Assembly: GCA_955652455.1 (NCBI GenBank)
Contig: CATPBU010000157.1
Span: 1-7,144 of the forward strand
DNA from: Candidatus Dormiibacterota bacterium
GTDB taxonomy: Bacteria; Chloroflexota; Dormibacteria; UBA8260
Direction: 5' to 3'
Length of the DNA: 7,144 nt
Below the pieces are notes generated by a model. The model was given only the letters and a program-made list of their open reading frames with translations. It did not search any database and was not told the origin of the DNA. Position 1 is the stretch's first letter; each line of letters begins with the position of its first letter. A program made the position numbers and the translations under genes. Positions 6,833 to 7,144 of this stretch are shown here, piece by piece.

Positions 6833-6859
6833 ATCAGGTCGAAATGAATTCGACCTGAT
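6833..6859. terminator. Second stem-loop, 11-bp perfect stem
   Basis: ATCAGGTCGAA (6833-6843) pairs with TTCGACCTGAT (6849-6859) around ATGAA, starting 2 nt after the first hairpin. It is probably part of a tandem bidirectional terminator between the convergent genes. It is less GC-rich than its surroundings, so a protein-binding palindrome is also possible. Confidence 0.6.
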
Positions 6860-6873
6860 ACACCCCACTCCTC

Positions 6874-6906
6874 GGCGCGCCTCGCGCGCCGCTGTCGCTG
6901 CGCGAC
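6874..6906. terminator. Two further short hairpins between ilvE and the glycerate kinase gene
   Basis: GGCGCGC-CTC-GCGCGCC (6874-6890) is a perfect 7-bp stem, and GTCGC-TGC-GCGAC (6894-6906) a 5-bp stem. They lie just downstream of the leftward glycerate kinase stop and could terminate it. Such short GC stems can arise by chance at this base composition. Confidence 0.4.
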
Positions 6907-6915
6907 GGGATCCTG

Positions 6916-7144
6916 CTAGCCGGCCATCTCGACTGCGCTTCTGGCGGCGAGTCTGAGCAGTGAGCGGGTGTGGCGATATGGGTCCTCGCCGAGCTGGTCG
7001 AGCCCGATGGTGGCGGTGAACAGCTCCTCAGCGCCGGCGACCGCCCCGCAGACCGCGATGCAGGGGACCCCGGTGCGGCGGGCGCGCTGAGCCACCTCGG
7101 CCGGCGCTTTGCCCGCGGCGGTCTGCGAGTCGAGGCGTCCCTCA
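6916..7144 (-). CDS. Glycerate kinase, C-terminal 75 residues (5' end outside the window)
   Basis: The - strand reads from the right edge to TAG at 6918-6916. It encodes EGRLDSQTAAGKAPAEVAQR at the start, then ARRTGVPCIAVCGAV and a tail ending RSAVEMAG. EG-xD-Q-T-x-GKAP-x-VA followed by a P-x-IAVCG strand is the C-terminal signature of the GarK/GlxK glycerate kinase family (about 370-400 aa in full). These phosphorylate D-glycerate with ATP, usually to 2-phosphoglycerate, in glyoxylate or serine-cycle salvage. About four fifths of the gene is not visible, so the subtype cannot be assigned. It converges on ilvE across a hairpin-rich gap. Confidence 0.88.
   Translation of the reverse strand, partial: EGRLDSQTAAGKAPAEVAQRARRTGVPCIAVCGAVAGAEELFTATIGLDQLGEDPYRHTRSLLRLAARSAVEMAG

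Noticed and set aside
6070..6834. 254-aa - strand frame opposite ilvE
   Set aside because: Antisense to a well-conserved aminotransferase. It begins inside the terminator hairpins and shows no family motif.
1..7144. CRISPR array, tRNA/rRNA genes, insertion sequence, integrase or toxin-antitoxin pair
   Set aside because: No spaced direct repeats, cloverleaf, terminal inverted repeats flanking a transposase, or small paired frames with such motifs were seen on reading both strands.

Overview
This GC-rich, gene-dense window is from a bacterial chromosome. The third codon positions are strongly G/C, there are GTG starts, and two genes look leaderless (a TANNNT -10 box exactly 6 nt before the start codon). 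Together with a crotonyl-CoA carboxylase/reductase gene this suggests an actinobacterium or a high-GC relative (deep Actinobacteriota, Dormibacterota or Chloroflexota type). That placement is inference: no rRNA or other taxonomic marker is present.

Layout, left to right. (1) A 3'-truncated acyl-CoA thioesterase-like gene runs leftward from 588. (2) Divergent from it, across 60 bp, is a 267-aa gene on the + strand (649-1452). It combines a membrane hairpin with an RQLYY motif and a TOPRIM-like DCDPAG motif, in the order seen in Spo11/topoisomerase VI A proteins. It is the most unusual gene here. (3) It converges on a leftward cluster, sharing a CTAG stop palindrome with the last gene. In transcription order the cluster is ATP-type phosphoenolpyruvate carboxykinase (5677-4112), a DHA3-type MFS exporter (4058-2754) and crotonyl-CoA carboxylase/reductase (2711-1449). 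(4) Divergent from the carboxykinase is a branched-chain amino acid aminotransferase (5842-6804), with a good leaderless promoter. (5) A 111-bp convergent gap holds up to four successive stem-loops. (6) The 3' end of a glycerate kinase gene enters from the right on the - strand.

Most of the window is central carbon metabolism. The carboxykinase links oxaloacetate to PEP. Crotonyl-CoA carboxylase/reductase makes ethylmalonyl-CoA for C2 assimilation or acyl extender units. Glycerate kinase feeds phosphoglycerate into lower glycolysis/gluconeogenesis. The aminotransferase handles Leu/Ile/Val and their keto acids. Running gluconeogenesis together with C2/C4 acyl-CoA assimilation would fit, but the other ethylmalonyl-CoA pathway genes are outside the window. 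No tRNA, rRNA, CRISPR array, insertion sequence or integrase was seen.
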